A stretch of 50,910 nucleotides of DNA from Bacillus_I endophytica_A (GCF_026790145.1 NZ_JALAMS010000038.1:1-50910); one strand, 5' to 3'; counted from the first letter of the stretch, positions 36,801 through 45,933 are shown. Notes: generated by a model from the letters alone, not told the origin. Numbers and translations: made by a program.

Positions 36801-37838
36801 TTATTTTTTAAAATAGGCGCGTAAAGGTCTAAAATCTTCTTTTAAGTCAATGTCATTTGGCTCTGCTTGGAGTAGACGATCAATCATTTCTTCGAGTTTA
36901 TTAATATCTTTTTGATCTGTATACTCAATAAAGTTCAATGCTTCAAGCCAGTCTCGATAAGAGTGTTTCGCTTTTCCATAGCTGTTACCAAATACAACAC
37001 AAGGTGTTTTTGTAATAATCGAGAAGATCATTGCATGCAGACGATCTGTAACAATTAACTCGCTTGATCCGATGCGATTTAGCATCTTCATAAATTGATC
37101 TTCTCGGTCCTTGTAATCAATAACATCAATATCGTGTAGCACTGTATCTGTACGCCCAGTACGTTTCCCTTTTTCCTGTTCTATCCACTCTCTTAACTCA
37201 GAAATAAACTTCTCTTCTGTTACCTTTTCTTTATCTTCTCCTAGAATAAAGAGAACTCCTTCTCGCTCAAGTTCTTGAGGCTCAATATCTAACGATAATA
37301 CCATATCAGGTGTATACATCACTTCAGAATCAAATGTATCTTTCACATATTCAAGCGTCAGCTGTTCTCTCGTTCCAATTGTTAAATGACAGTTTTGATG
37401 ATAAGCATCTTGGGTTTTCTTTTTCTCCTTATCTCCTTCCTCTGTTTCTTCAAAGTAAACAGATTGGGCAAAGGAGAGCGTCTTGTAATCTTTGAAAGTT
37501 GAAATTACTTTTCTTCGATCTTCCTCAATATCGAGATACAAGTTCCCAAGATTTCCGCCACCTGTAAAACAAACAATATCATCTTCACTAATAATTTCTT
37601 TTACAATTTTGATTCCTTCATCTGTTGCATAGTCCATAATTTCAATATACTCATAGTAAGGATAGTGATTTCTTATAAATTTCTCTTCTGAATAAGCAAT
37701 TGCTTGGTCTCCTATATTTGTATAACTTGGAGAACCAAAGAGAAAGACTTTTCGTTTATCGTTTGTAAAAGCTTCTGGGCTTACATTTGGCCCGATCCCT
37801 TTTGGTAATTCTTTATTTAGAATTGTTTGTTTGCTCAT
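36801..37838 (-). CDS. Polysaccharide pyruvyl transferase family protein
   Basis: 345 residues of the CsaB/EpsO/YvfF family, which adds a pyruvate ketal to sugars of exopolysaccharide or wall polymers. FLFGSPSYTNIGDQAIAYSE at 33-52 and FTGGGNLGNLY (about 90-100) form the donor site; the C-terminal DRLHAMIFSIITKTPCVV is the diagnostic stretch. It is cytoplasmic with no membrane helix. It stands alone with no polysaccharide operon, so its acceptor is unknown. The start follows AGGAGG. Confidence 0.9.
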   Translation of the reverse strand: MSKQTILNKELPKGIGPNVSPEAFTNDKRKVFLFGSPSYTNIGDQAIAYSEEKFIRNHYPYYEYIEIMDYATDEGIKIVKEIISEDDIVCFTGGGNLGNLYLDIEEDRRKVISTFKDYKTLSFAQSVYFEETEEGDKEKKKTQDAYHQNCHLTIGTREQLTLEYVKDTFDSEVMYTPDMVLSLDIEPQELEREGVLFILGEDKEKVTEEKFISELREWIEQEKGKRTGRTDTVLHDIDVIDYKDREDQFMKMLNRIGSSELIVTDRLHAMIFSIITKTPCVVFGNSYGKAKHSYRDWLEALNFIEYTDQKDINKLEEMIDRLLQAEPNDIDLKEDFRPLRAYFKK

Positions 37839-37942
37839 TGTTATGGTCCTCCTTCACTTTTCTAGGTTTAAGTTGGTACCTTTCCTATACCCTTGAAAAA
37901 AATAAAATATACCTCTGCATACTCACCAAGTTTATCCAAAAT

Positions 37943-37976
37943 AAAAAAGATGCCTTGTTTAGAGGCACCTTTTTTT
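37943..37976. terminator. Terminator of the dicarboxylate symporter gene
   Basis: AAAAAAGATGCC with GGCACCTTTTTT, one wobble pair, and a T run either way. Confidence 0.75.
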
Positions 37977-37981
37977 GTTGT

Positions 37982-39337
37982 TTATGATACAGTTTTGCTA
38001 GATGTTGTGACTTCATCAAAATCCTCTTCTATCTCCACATTTTTTGGTTCGTACACAAGCTCACCTTCAAGCATTGCTCGTGCCTGCTCTTTATCAAGCA
38101 ACTTCTCCCAGCTTGAGATAATAAACGTAGCTACAGCATAACCAATAATGTTAACTGTTGTTCGATAGTTTCCCATAAAACGATCTGGCGCTAGCATCAG
38201 GGCAACAGCGGCAACTGGGATAGATCCCATCGCAGCGGCTGTTGCAGAAAGGGCAACAAAAGCAGATCCCGGAATTCCAGCCATTCCTTTAGAAGTTAAA
38301 AGTAAGATCCCTAACATAAGTAGCTGCTCTCCAAGACTTAAGTCAACTCCTGTTGCTTGAGCTAAAAAGACAAGGGCGATAGATAAGTAAATTGAAGCCC
38401 CATCCAAATTAAAAGAGTAACCTGTTGGGACAACTAAGCCAACTACAGCCTTATTACATCCTGCTTGTTCAAATTTATCCATCAATTGTGGCATAACGGC
38501 TTCTGTGGATCCTGTCGCAAAAGCAAGTAAAATCTCTTCTTTTATATATACAATGATTTTCCACAAACTGAGTCCAATCATTATCCGAACAATAACAGCT
38601 AATACTAGAATAAATAAGAGACAAGCAACTGTCATCGCAACAAACAGTTTGCCAAATGAAGCAAGTGTCCCAATCCCATATTGACTTACTGCAAATGCCA
38701 TTGCACTAAAAGTTGCTAGTGCTGTTAGTTTAATAATATAACTCATAATTTTGAAGAGAACGTTGTTTACTTTTTCTAGTACACCAAGCAAAACTTCCGA
38801 CGTTTTCCCCCCAATATGCACAAGAGCAATTCCAAACAAACATGAAATTAATAGAACCTGAAGCATAGAGTTATTCGCAAAAGCTCCAACAGCACTATCT
38901 GGAATCATATTCAGAAAAAACTCACCTTCACTCGGAAGATCTGAACCGTTTGTTTTCTCTTCAACAGTTGCTGTACTTAATGTTAAAGGATCTACATTCA
39001 TTGTTGAACCTGGATTCATCATGTTTGCTACAACAACCCCAATAATTAAAGCAAACGTTGTAACAACCTCAAAGTAGAGAAGTGTCTTCCCTCCGATTCT
39101 TCCAACGGTTTTGATGTTGCCTACTTTAGCAATCCCGACAACAACTACCCCAAAAATGAGTGGCGCAATAATCATTTTAATAAGCTTAATAAATCCCTCT
39201 CCAACTGGTTGAAGAGCACCCCCAACGCTTGGCCACAGATACCCAACAACTGTTCCTAAAATAATAGCAACAACAATTTGAAAGAAGATCCCTTTATAAA
39301 AAGGTTCTTTTTTTATCTCTTTCTTCGTTTCCCCCAT
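37982..39337 (-). CDS. Dicarboxylate/amino acid:cation symporter (DAACS, DctA/GltP type)
   Basis: A membrane symporter of 451 residues with eight helices and two re-entrant loops. The serine-rich loop ATGSTEAVMPQL and the later VVPTGYSFNLDGASIY (substrate and cation site) are diagnostic; GIPGSAFVALSATAAA is the second hairpin. It takes up C4-dicarboxylates or glutamate/aspartate with protons or sodium; which cannot be read from sequence alone. It has its own promoter and terminator. The C-terminal tail is acidic and Ser/Thr-rich. Confidence 0.92.
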   Translation of the reverse strand: MGETKKEIKKEPFYKGIFFQIVVAIILGTVVGYLWPSVGGALQPVGEGFIKLIKMIIAPLIFGVVVVGIAKVGNIKTVGRIGGKTLLYFEVVTTFALIIGVVVANMMNPGSTMNVDPLTLSTATVEEKTNGSDLPSEGEFFLNMIPDSAVGAFANNSMLQVLLISCLFGIALVHIGGKTSEVLLGVLEKVNNVLFKIMSYIIKLTALATFSAMAFAVSQYGIGTLASFGKLFVAMTVACLLFILVLAVIVRIMIGLSLWKIIVYIKEEILLAFATGSTEAVMPQLMDKFEQAGCNKAVVGLVVPTGYSFNLDGASIYLSIALVFLAQATGVDLSLGEQLLMLGILLLTSKGMAGIPGSAFVALSATAAAMGSIPVAAVALMLAPDRFMGNYRTTVNIIGYAVATFIISSWEKLLDKEQARAMLEGELVYEPKNVEIEEDFDEVTTSSKTVS

Positions 39338-39662
39338 TATATTTCCCCTTCCCCTACACTACATATAATTGAATATTCCGATAAATAACTTTAAGTTACA
39401 TCTTATGTTATATTAATTAACATTGTAATATAGAAAAAAGAGAACGTCATTGTACTTATTAACCAAAAGTTTCATTCTGATTTGGAACATCTACGAAAAC
39501 TTTAAAATGAGATTCAAACGGATTACATTCCTTTCTAATGGTATTTACTGTTATGAAACTTTACTAATTACCTCATACTAAAAAAATCTATTTCATTGTT
39601 TTTTTTGTTACAATAAGTACATAAGTAATCCTTTGTCGAATTCAGGTAAGGAGGCTAAATGA
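39338..39662. promoter_or_regulatory. Divergent region with HxlR-type sequence at 39605-39625
   Basis: Upstream of hxlR, TTGTTACAATAAGTACATA occurs at 39605-39623. It includes TTAC-N5-GTAC, close to the TTAC-N5-GTAA boxes described for YodB/CatR-type regulators. The 12 bases AATAAGTACATA recur exactly at 42909-42920 before the second azoreductase. Autoregulation is likely. Confidence 0.5.
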
Positions 39663-39980
39663 GTGACAGAGAATAGAGAATTGCATCCAAAGGTAGAGAA
39701 GAGCTTTGAATTAATCGGGAAAAGATGGACAGGGCTTATTATTTATGTTCTAATGAGCGGTCCTAAAAGATTTAGTGAATTAAGCGAAACTATTCCAGAC
39801 TTAAGTCGACGTATGTTAACAGAGCGAATTAAAGAGCTTGAAGAGCATGGAATTGTTGTTCGCAACGTAATTCCAGATCGCCCTATTCGTTCAGAGTATT
39901 CCCTAACTCAAAAAGGAACTGAATTAGGAAAAATTCTTGGTCCTATTAGTCAATGGGCTGAGAGCTGGGTTAAAGATTAA
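39663..39980 (+). CDS. HxlR family transcriptional regulator (YodB-like)
   Basis: A winged-helix repressor of 105 residues. LIGKRWTGLIIYVLMSGPKRFSEL is split by the family's first helices; the recognition part contains SRRMLTERIKELE, and the wing contains PDRPIRSEYSLT. It is closest in my memory to B. subtilis YodB, which controls azoreductase genes and senses quinones through Cys6. This protein has no Cys at all, so sensing must differ. GTG 39663 lies eight bases after AAGGAGG; an ATG at 39659 gives only five codons. It is 103 bases upstream of an azoreductase on the same strand. Confidence 0.92.
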   Translation: MTENRELHPKVEKSFELIGKRWTGLIIYVLMSGPKRFSELSETIPDLSRRMLTERIKELEEHGIVVRNVIPDRPIRSEYSLTQKGTELGKILGPISQWAESWVKD

Positions 39981-40083
39981 AAAAAGAAGAAATAGAAAAC
40001 ATTCTCTGTTCGCGGAAGGAAATCCCCCACGAGCCAGGTTGAACATCATTGCGTTTGATCGCAAGGAAAGGTAGGAAAAATGT

Positions 40084-40719
40084 ATGGCAAATGTTTTATA
40101 TATTACAGCACATCCATTACAAGCAGATGCATCACTTAGCATGGCAGTTGGCCAAGAATTTATTGAAACATATAAGAAAGAAAATCCATATGATGAAGTG
40201 GTTCATTTAGATTTATATAAAGCGGATATTCCATATTTAGATGCTGACGTTTTTAGCGGTTGGGAAAAGCTTCGAGCTGGTAACTCATTTGAGAACCTAG
40301 AAACAAATGAAAGATTAAAGGTTGGAAGACTAGCTGAGTTAGGCGGGCAGTTTCTATTAGCAGATAAATATGTGTTTGTAACACCAATGTGGAACTTCTC
40401 TATTCCAGCAATTATGAAAACATATATTGATGCAATTGCCGTTTCAGGCAAAACATTTAAATATACACGAGACGGAGCTAAAGGGCTTCTAAAAGGAAAG
40501 AAAGCTGTACATATTCAAGCACGTGGAGGCATCTATTCTGAAGGTCCTGATGTTCATAAGGAGATGGGACATCGCTATCTTGAAGTAATGATGGATTTCT
40601 TTGGGATTGAGTCGTTTGAAACAATTACAATTGAAGGACAAATGATCCACCCTGAAAAAACGGATAAGATAAAAACAAAAGCTATTGGTCAAGCTAAAGA
40701 TTTAGCACATCACTTTTAA
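40084..40719 (+). CDS. azoR: FMN-dependent NADH-azoreductase
   Basis: A flavodoxin-fold reductase of 211 residues that uses NADH to reduce quinones and azo compounds in two-electron steps, protecting against electrophile stress. The FMN phosphate loop is in VLYITAHPLQADASLS (4-19); TPMWNFSIPAIMKTYID (near 101-117) and IQARGGIYSEG form the flavin and substrate pocket. The start follows AGGTAGGA. Same operon as the HxlR regulator, most likely its target, as yodB-azoR1 in B. subtilis. A second copy lies at 43009. Confidence 0.93.
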   Translation: MANVLYITAHPLQADASLSMAVGQEFIETYKKENPYDEVVHLDLYKADIPYLDADVFSGWEKLRAGNSFENLETNERLKVGRLAELGGQFLLADKYVFVTPMWNFSIPAIMKTYIDAIAVSGKTFKYTRDGAKGLLKGKKAVHIQARGGIYSEGPDVHKEMGHRYLEVMMDFFGIESFETITIEGQMIHPEKTDKIKTKAIGQAKDLAHHF

Positions 40720-40722
40720 ATA

Positions 40723-40763
40723 AAAAATCCCCTTTAGGCATTTCACCTAAAGGGGATTTTTTT
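40723..40763. terminator. Bidirectional terminator of azoR and gdh
   Basis: AAAAAATCCCCTTTAGG and CCTAAAGGGGATTTTTT with a 7-base loop. Confidence 0.95.
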
Positions 40764-40768
40764 ATTTA

Positions 40769-41554
40769 TTAACCTCTACCAGCTTGGAAAGAAGGATATT
40801 TTGTCATACCACCGTCAGCAAATAGCGTAATTCCTGTTACATAGCTTGCTTGAGAAGAAGCTAAGAATGCTGCAACATTTGCTACTTCTTTAGGATCTCC
40901 AATGTATCCCATTGGAATCATGCTCTCAACGTCTGCACGCTGCTCAGGATCTGCAAATTTCTCAGCATTAATTGGTGTGTTCATTGCACCTGGTCCAATG
41001 TTGTTGACACGAATGCCTTTTGGAGCATATTCAAGTGCTAGGGTTTCAGTCATTAGCTTCATGCCGCCTTTACTTGCTGCATAATGAACAAATAGTGGCC
41101 AAGGAATCATTTCATGAACGCTAGACATGTTGATTACATTTCCTTTAATATCGTTTTCTACAAAGTATTTAAGAGCTTCACGGCTACCAAGGAATGCTCC
41201 TGTTAAGTTTGTATCAATAACTTTATTCCAGTTATCTAATGTAAGCTCATGAGATGGAACAGGATTTTCAACACCTGCGTTGTTAATCATTACATCAAGT
41301 GTACCGAATTCTTTTACAGCTGTTTGAACAAGATTAATAACATCTTCTTCTTTTGTTACGTCACCTTGAACAATGATTGCTTTTCCGCCTGCTTCTTCAA
41401 CTTCTTTTTTTGCTTCTAACGCTTCTTCTTCATTATTCCAATAGTTGATAACAACGCGAGCTTCTTCTTCTCCGAAACGAACAGCCATTGCTCGTCCTAA
41501 TCCAGTAGATCCACCTGTAATAACGACAACTTTATCTTTTAAATCTGTATACAT
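40769..41554 (-). CDS. gdh: Glucose 1-dehydrogenase
   Basis: A short-chain dehydrogenase of 261 residues that oxidises glucose to gluconolactone with NAD or NADP. Cofactor site GGSTGLG at 14-20; NNAG at 91-94; catalytic S144/S145, Y158 and K162 in YAASK; substrate loop PINAEKFADPEQRADVES. The C-terminal PSFQAGRG and whole sequence match the Bacillus megaterium enzymes as I recall them. In B. subtilis gdh is made in the forespore. Here it follows glcU and shares a promoter with an operator also found at an azoreductase gene, hinting at a redox-linked role. Confidence 0.97.
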   Translation of the reverse strand: MYTDLKDKVVVITGGSTGLGRAMAVRFGEEEARVVINYWNNEEEALEAKKEVEEAGGKAIIVQGDVTKEEDVINLVQTAVKEFGTLDVMINNAGVENPVPSHELTLDNWNKVIDTNLTGAFLGSREALKYFVENDIKGNVINMSSVHEMIPWPLFVHYAASKGGMKLMTETLALEYAPKGIRVNNIGPGAMNTPINAEKFADPEQRADVESMIPMGYIGDPKEVANVAAFLASSQASYVTGITLFADGGMTKYPSFQAGRG

Positions 41555-41606
41555 TATACTTCCTCCTTGAAAATGCTAACTTTATAATTTAACTTTCACG
41601 TTAACG

Positions 41607-42458
41607 TTAACTCTTAGCCATTCCTAAGAATACGCCACCTAAAATAATAAGAATAATACCGATTGTAATAAACACAAGCTGACGTTTTGATTTCTTTTCT
41701 CCTAAGAGGAAAATACCTCCTAGTGTTGAGATTACAATTCCCATTTGTGATAGTGAGAAGCTTGTAGCAACTCCTACTTTTGGCTGTGAAATAAATAAGA
41801 ACATATTTCCTGCAGCCCAAATGAGCCCTGGAATAATATTACGAATCGCATATTTATTAAATGGTTTATGTTTATACGTTAAAATGAGTCCACCAATAAA
41901 CATCCCAATTGCTTGTGGAAATAGAGCTACCCATCCATCAACATTAAACAAACGTGCCACAACAACATAAATTAAATACCCGATGGTAGAAATAATAAGG
42001 GTAACAATCCCTTTTTTGAACTGAGCATTTTGGTTGTCATCTTTCTTATCTTCCACTGATGTAAGTACAATCCCAATAACGATGAAAATTAATGCTAATA
42101 CACCTAAAATAACGGTCGTTGTTGTTGACCACTCGTGAAATACAATAACGCCAAATAAAGCAGTTGATACAAGCTGCATACCTGTTGAAATTGGCATTGT
42201 TTTTGAAACACCAATATAGTCAATAGTTTTCAACTGGTTGCTTTGTCCAAGTGCCCAAAACAATCCTGAAACGATTCCAACTATGAAAATCGTTGGGGTC
42301 AACACTGGATGAACAACGAGATAGATAACAACAGAAAATAAAAGTGCACCGATTGTTGTTCCGAGTGTCTGACTATATGGACCTCCGCCTAATTTAACAT
42401 TAAATAAGACGATACTCCCCCAAAAGATTGCTGGCAGAATAGCCAAGAGGATATCCAT
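41607..42458 (-). CDS. glcU: Glucose uptake protein GlcU
   Basis: A membrane permease of 283 residues with ten helices of the drug/metabolite-transporter-like GRP family. FWALGQSNQLKTIDYIGVSK and AAGNMFLFISQPKVGVATSF are family repeats. It imports glucose without phosphorylation, which suits the glucose dehydrogenase encoded 52 bases downstream. A promoter-like TTGACG-N18-TACTAT with an overlapping palindrome lies about 70 bases upstream. I found no clear sigma-G promoter. Confidence 0.94.
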   Translation of the reverse strand: MDILLAILPAIFWGSIVLFNVKLGGGPYSQTLGTTIGALLFSVVIYLVVHPVLTPTIFIVGIVSGLFWALGQSNQLKTIDYIGVSKTMPISTGMQLVSTALFGVIVFHEWSTTTTVILGVLALIFIVIGIVLTSVEDKKDDNQNAQFKKGIVTLIISTIGYLIYVVVARLFNVDGWVALFPQAIGMFIGGLILTYKHKPFNKYAIRNIIPGLIWAAGNMFLFISQPKVGVATSFSLSQMGIVISTLGGIFLLGEKKSKRQLVFITIGIILIILGGVFLGMAKS

Positions 42459-42522
42459 TTGATCCTAACCTTCTTTCTTAAATAAAAAGATTTAAGTGCT
42501 TAACTTTTGTAAGCAACATCAC

Positions 42523-42559
42523 GTTACTAATAGTAACTTAAATTAAATAAAGGCGTCAA
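42523..42559 (-). promoter_or_regulatory. glcU promoter with HxlR-type operator
   Basis: On the minus strand TTGACG (42559-42554), 18 bases, then TACTAT (42535-42530). The -10 lies in the perfect palindrome GTTACTATTAGTAAC (TTAC-N5-GTAA), the form reported for CatR/YodB-family boxes. Confidence 0.65.
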
Positions 42560-42900
42560 TCATTTTGTTTAACTTAATTAATTATTAACTTAGTGTGGAA
42601 ACCTTTTCTTTCTTCTTCTCTTTTCACCTTAAACCTTTAGAAATAAGTATTGGTAGCGATTACGTATAAATGGTCATTTTTAGTGTGAAATTTTTTTATT
42701 TTATGGTCTTATAATTGGATAATATAGCGCTATCATGGGATATAATGCAACGTTAAGAAAATTCCATTCTTTCACTTCACTTTCAAAACTATTCCTTATT
42801 TACAAAAGTGAAACATTTCACAAATTAAAGTTTTCATCTTCTTTCATAACCCTCCTTCTTCTTTCTATATATAGAATTATGTTAGTGTAAATCAAAATGA

Positions 42901-42936
42901 TTGACTAAAATAAGTACATAGGTTACTATTAGTAAC
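42901..42936 (+). promoter_or_regulatory. Second azoreductase promoter with the same operator
   Basis: TTGACT (42901-42906), 17 bases, TACTAT (42924-42929), with GTTACTATTAGTAAC at 42922-42936 over the -10. The spacer contains AATAAGTACATA, also present upstream of hxlR. Confidence 0.75.
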
Positions 42937-43008
42937 AAGGTTAACTTTTTGAAACTAACAATACTTTCGCGAGTATACATTTTAAAAACAGGAAGGTGTC
43001 GATTCATA

Positions 43009-43644
43009 ATGACAAAAGTATTATATATTACTGCACATCCACATGATGAGCAAACATCTTACAGCATGGCAGCAGGTCAAGCATTTCTTGAGAGCTATAA
43101 AGAAAATAACCCAAGCGATGAAATTGTTCATATTGACTTGTATAAAGAAAACATCCCACACATTGATGCTGACATTTTCAGCGGATGGGGCAAACTTCGT
43201 TCAGGAAGTGAATTCACTGAGCTTTCTGAAGTAGAACAACAAAAAGTAAGTCGTCTTGCAGAATTGAACGAACAGTTCATTTCAGCTGATAAATATGTAT
43301 TTGTTACACCACTATGGAACTTCTCTTTCCCACCAGTGATGAAAGCATACTTAGATTCTGTAGCTGTTGCAGGGAAATCATTCAAATATACAGAACAAGG
43401 TCCTGTTGGATTGCTAACAGACAAAAAAGCCCTTCATATCCAAGCACGCGGCGGCTACTATTCTGAAGGTCCTGCAGCAGACTTAGAAATGGGACATCGT
43501 TACATCGGCATTATAATGAACTTCTTCGGCGTTCCATCATTTGAAGGTCTATTTATTGAAGGACATAATGCAGAGCCAAGCAAAGCTGAAGACATTAAAG
43601 CAGATGGAATTAAACGTGCAAAAGAGTTAGGAAAACAATTCTAA
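43009..43644 (+). CDS. FMN-dependent NADH-azoreductase, second copy
   Basis: 211 residues, the same length and roughly two-thirds identical to the azoreductase at 40084. ITAHPHDEQTSYS (FMN phosphate), TPLWNFSFPPVMKAYLD and IQARGGYYSEG are kept. The frame is open from 42949, but ATG 43009 has AGGAAGG upstream and aligns exactly with its paralogue. It is driven by a sigma-A-like promoter with an operator over the -10. It is separated from its relative by the gdh-glcU pair on the opposite strand. Confidence 0.93.
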   Translation: MTKVLYITAHPHDEQTSYSMAAGQAFLESYKENNPSDEIVHIDLYKENIPHIDADIFSGWGKLRSGSEFTELSEVEQQKVSRLAELNEQFISADKYVFVTPLWNFSFPPVMKAYLDSVAVAGKSFKYTEQGPVGLLTDKKALHIQARGGYYSEGPAADLEMGHRYIGIIMNFFGVPSFEGLFIEGHNAEPSKAEDIKADGIKRAKELGKQF

Positions 43645-43656
43645 TCTTAAATTATA

Positions 43657-43694
43657 AAAAAGAGCGAGACTGCTCAAACAGTCTCGCTCTTTTT
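43657..43694. terminator. Bidirectional terminator
   Basis: AAAAAGAGCGAGACTG and CAGTCTCGCTCTTTTT, 6-base loop, between convergent genes. Confidence 0.95.
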
Positions 43695-43695
43695 C

Positions 43696-44343
43696 TTAAT
43701 CATCGCTACCAAGAATACCGAAGAAGCGAAGTAAATTAATAAACAAGTTAATGAAATCTAAGTATAGAGATAAAGCAAGTAATGGCACGTCTGCTTCTGT
43801 AATCTGCATTCTCTTCATTTGGTTAAAATCATATAGAACATAAAGAGAAAATACAATTGTTCCAATAATAGATAAAGCCATTAAAGAACCTGATGTAAGT
43901 CCTCCTGTAAATAAACCAAATAGACTTACAAAAATCATTGATAGAACAGCAACTAATAAGAATGAAGATAAAAATGATAAATCTTTTTTCATTTTTGATC
44001 CAATCACAGCCATTACTAAGAAAATACCGAATGTAGAACCAAACGCCTGCAAAACAACGTTCGCTCCACTCATTGATACATAATAGCTTACAATTGGATA
44101 TGTTGTAATCCCTGAAATCGCTGCAAAAGCATACACAAAAGCATAGCCAACACGGCTTTTTCGTCTTAACCAAAAAGCTGCAATAAGCATAACAACTTCA
44201 GCAACTGCAAGCGGCAGCATTAATGCAGCAGGCACGAATTGCCCTATGTATAATCCAACTGTTGCAATGAGCAGTGTTAATACAAATGTAGATAAGACCT
44301 TTTGAAATAGAGGTCTCTCTTGTACTGATACGTCTTTTAACAC
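43696..44343 (-). CDS. Bax inhibitor-1/YccA family protein (YetJ-like)
   Basis: A membrane protein of 215 residues with seven helices of the TMBIM family. It ends LSLYLDFINLFINLLRFFG, with the Asp pair region characteristic of these proteins (YDFNQM and YLDFIN). B. subtilis YetJ, nearly the same length, is a pH-sensitive calcium leak channel; the same role is likely. It is monocistronic with an AGGAGG ribosome site and shares the downstream terminator with the azoreductase. Confidence 0.92.
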   Translation of the reverse strand: MLKDVSVQERPLFQKVLSTFVLTLLIATVGLYIGQFVPAALMLPLAVAEVVMLIAAFWLRRKSRVGYAFVYAFAAISGITTYPIVSYYVSMSGANVVLQAFGSTFGIFLVMAVIGSKMKKDLSFLSSFLLVAVLSMIFVSLFGLFTGGLTSGSLMALSIIGTIVFSLYVLYDFNQMKRMQITEADVPLLALSLYLDFINLFINLLRFFGILGSDD

Positions 44344-44782
44344 TCTAATCCCTCCTCTTTTTCCTATATTATATTTTCTATTCCATAATTTCCATCTTTT
44401 TTTAAAAAATTAGTTCTATGTTCCTTCTTAGTAAAGAATGACAAATGATAATTTTAAAAGTTGAGTCCTCTTGCATTGTTTTTCTTCATCCACCTTTTCT
44501 AAAGAAAGTTTTTACTATACGGGTAACTTTCAAAAAAAAGAGTCAAAAAGCAAATATTTGAATTCCTGTAGAAGGGATATTGTTCTCTCAAGAGCTATAT
44601 TATCGTGGTAACATACTGCTGTTCTATTTTCTGTTATAGTTTCTATCATAGCTAAAGCTTATTTTAATCAAATAGTATAAGCCACTCTCTCCAACGTCCT
44701 ATCCATATATATCCATTGCGAAGAAATCAGACAATGTTTATAATTCTAAGTGTTTTATAACAGACTCGAAAAGGAGGGCACT
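44344..44782. other. Intergenic region, divergent promoters
   Basis: About 440 A+T-rich bases with no gene or terminator. The acyltransferase ribosome site AAGGAGGG lies at its right end. Nothing else is recognised. Confidence 0.4.
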
Positions 44783-45919
44783 ATGAATAAAAACGATAGG
44801 GATTTAGCCCTGACATCAAGTACATCAGTACCAAAAGTGGAGCCAAGCCCTAAAAAAAAGAGAAAAGTTTTAAATGAAATTACGATTATAAGAGCCTTAG
44901 CATGTCTAAGCATTGTAATGCTCCATTCAACAACATTTACAGTCAACTATGCGCAAGAAGGAATACTTGTGACAACATTAGCAACAATCCTTTGTTTTGG
45001 TACTCCAACTTTCGTTTTCATATCTGGATTAATTTTAGCTTATTCATATCCTAACAATCTTCCGAAAGGATTCTATTGGAAAAGAATTAAATTAATTTTA
45101 TTTCCATTCATTTTTATGGCAATCTTCTATGCTGTATTCTCAGGACGTGCCGTACCTGAACAAATTCCAAGCTTGATTTGGAATAACCTCACAGGTGGAT
45201 ATCACGGCTGGTTTGTATTAGTTATCTTTCAGTTTTATGTTTTACATCATTTATTTACAAAATTCTTTTCCAAACTACCAGCTGCGCTTGTTTTAAGCGT
45301 TTCGCTAATTATTAACGTAGCTTATTTGTCCATCTTCAACTTTATACAACCTACTTCCCACACACCTTTTACAAGTTATCTGTGGAGCGGTGGATACTAT
45401 ATCCCATTTGTAGCTTGGTTATTTTATTTCTCTTTGTCATATTATTGTGGAAAAAACTTTATGACTTTTGTAGAAAGCTTAAAAAGATTCAAAGCACTGA
45501 TTTTCTTTTTCTTAATTGTTTCATTAGGTGTGCTTATATATAATAATGTGAATGAATATTTCGCTGTAGGATCGAAACGTATTGATATTATTTTCTTTAC
45601 CGTTATGATGATTCTGTTCCTACTCCTTGTATGCCAAAGCTTTAAGAAGACGCCGAAAATTTTAACGATTGTCAGCCAATATTCGTTCGGTATCTATCTT
45701 GCTCATTGGTTCTATCTTACAATTATTCGAGACTTCATTGCTTCACAAGGATGGGAGCTCGGTTACATGCAAATTCCACTCTTGTTCATTTCAGCTCTTA
45801 TAAGCTGTATTATTACGATTAATATTCTAAATCGTTTTCCATTTGGTAAATATATGATTGGGAAAATTAATCGTAAGAAACAAACCCCTGTAAAAAAAGA
45901 GACCGTTGTTACTGGTTAA
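44783..45919 (+). CDS. Acyltransferase family 3 membrane protein
   Basis: 378 residues with about ten helices of the OafA/YfiQ type, which O-acetylates surface polysaccharides or peptidoglycan using cytoplasmic acyl-CoA. EITIIRALACLSIVMLHS (36-53) holds the conserved Arg and the catalytic His; FVFISGLILAYSY and SFGIYLAHWFY are other family marks. The first 30 residues are a cytoplasmic Pro/Lys-rich tail. The frame opens at 44750, but ATG 44783 has AAGGAGGG. A single gene, acceptor unknown. Confidence 0.9.
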   Translation: MNKNDRDLALTSSTSVPKVEPSPKKKRKVLNEITIIRALACLSIVMLHSTTFTVNYAQEGILVTTLATILCFGTPTFVFISGLILAYSYPNNLPKGFYWKRIKLILFPFIFMAIFYAVFSGRAVPEQIPSLIWNNLTGGYHGWFVLVIFQFYVLHHLFTKFFSKLPAALVLSVSLIINVAYLSIFNFIQPTSHTPFTSYLWSGGYYIPFVAWLFYFSLSYYCGKNFMTFVESLKRFKALIFFFLIVSLGVLIYNNVNEYFAVGSKRIDIIFFTVMMILFLLLVCQSFKKTPKILTIVSQYSFGIYLAHWFYLTIIRDFIASQGWELGYMQIPLLFISALISCIITINILNRFPFGKYMIGKINRKKQTPVKKETVVTG

Positions 45920-45933
45920 TGGTGTTTAATAAG

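Larger units (their letters stand above)
42459..43008. promoter_or_regulatory. Divergent control region of glcU-gdh and the second azoreductase
   Basis: 550 bases without a gene. Each end carries the same 15-bp palindrome over a -10 box (42523-42537 and 42922-42936). The middle is A+T-rich and shows no other structure. Confidence 0.6.

Noticed and set aside
39451..39460. AATAAGTACA on the minus strand as a regulator site for the dicarboxylate symporter
   Set aside because: Only ten bases match, the partner half-site is absent, and it is over 100 bases from the symporter start.
42459..42760. Sigma-G promoter for glcU-gdh
   Set aside because: Expected from B. subtilis, but no pair of -35 and -10 elements of the forespore type could be found by eye.
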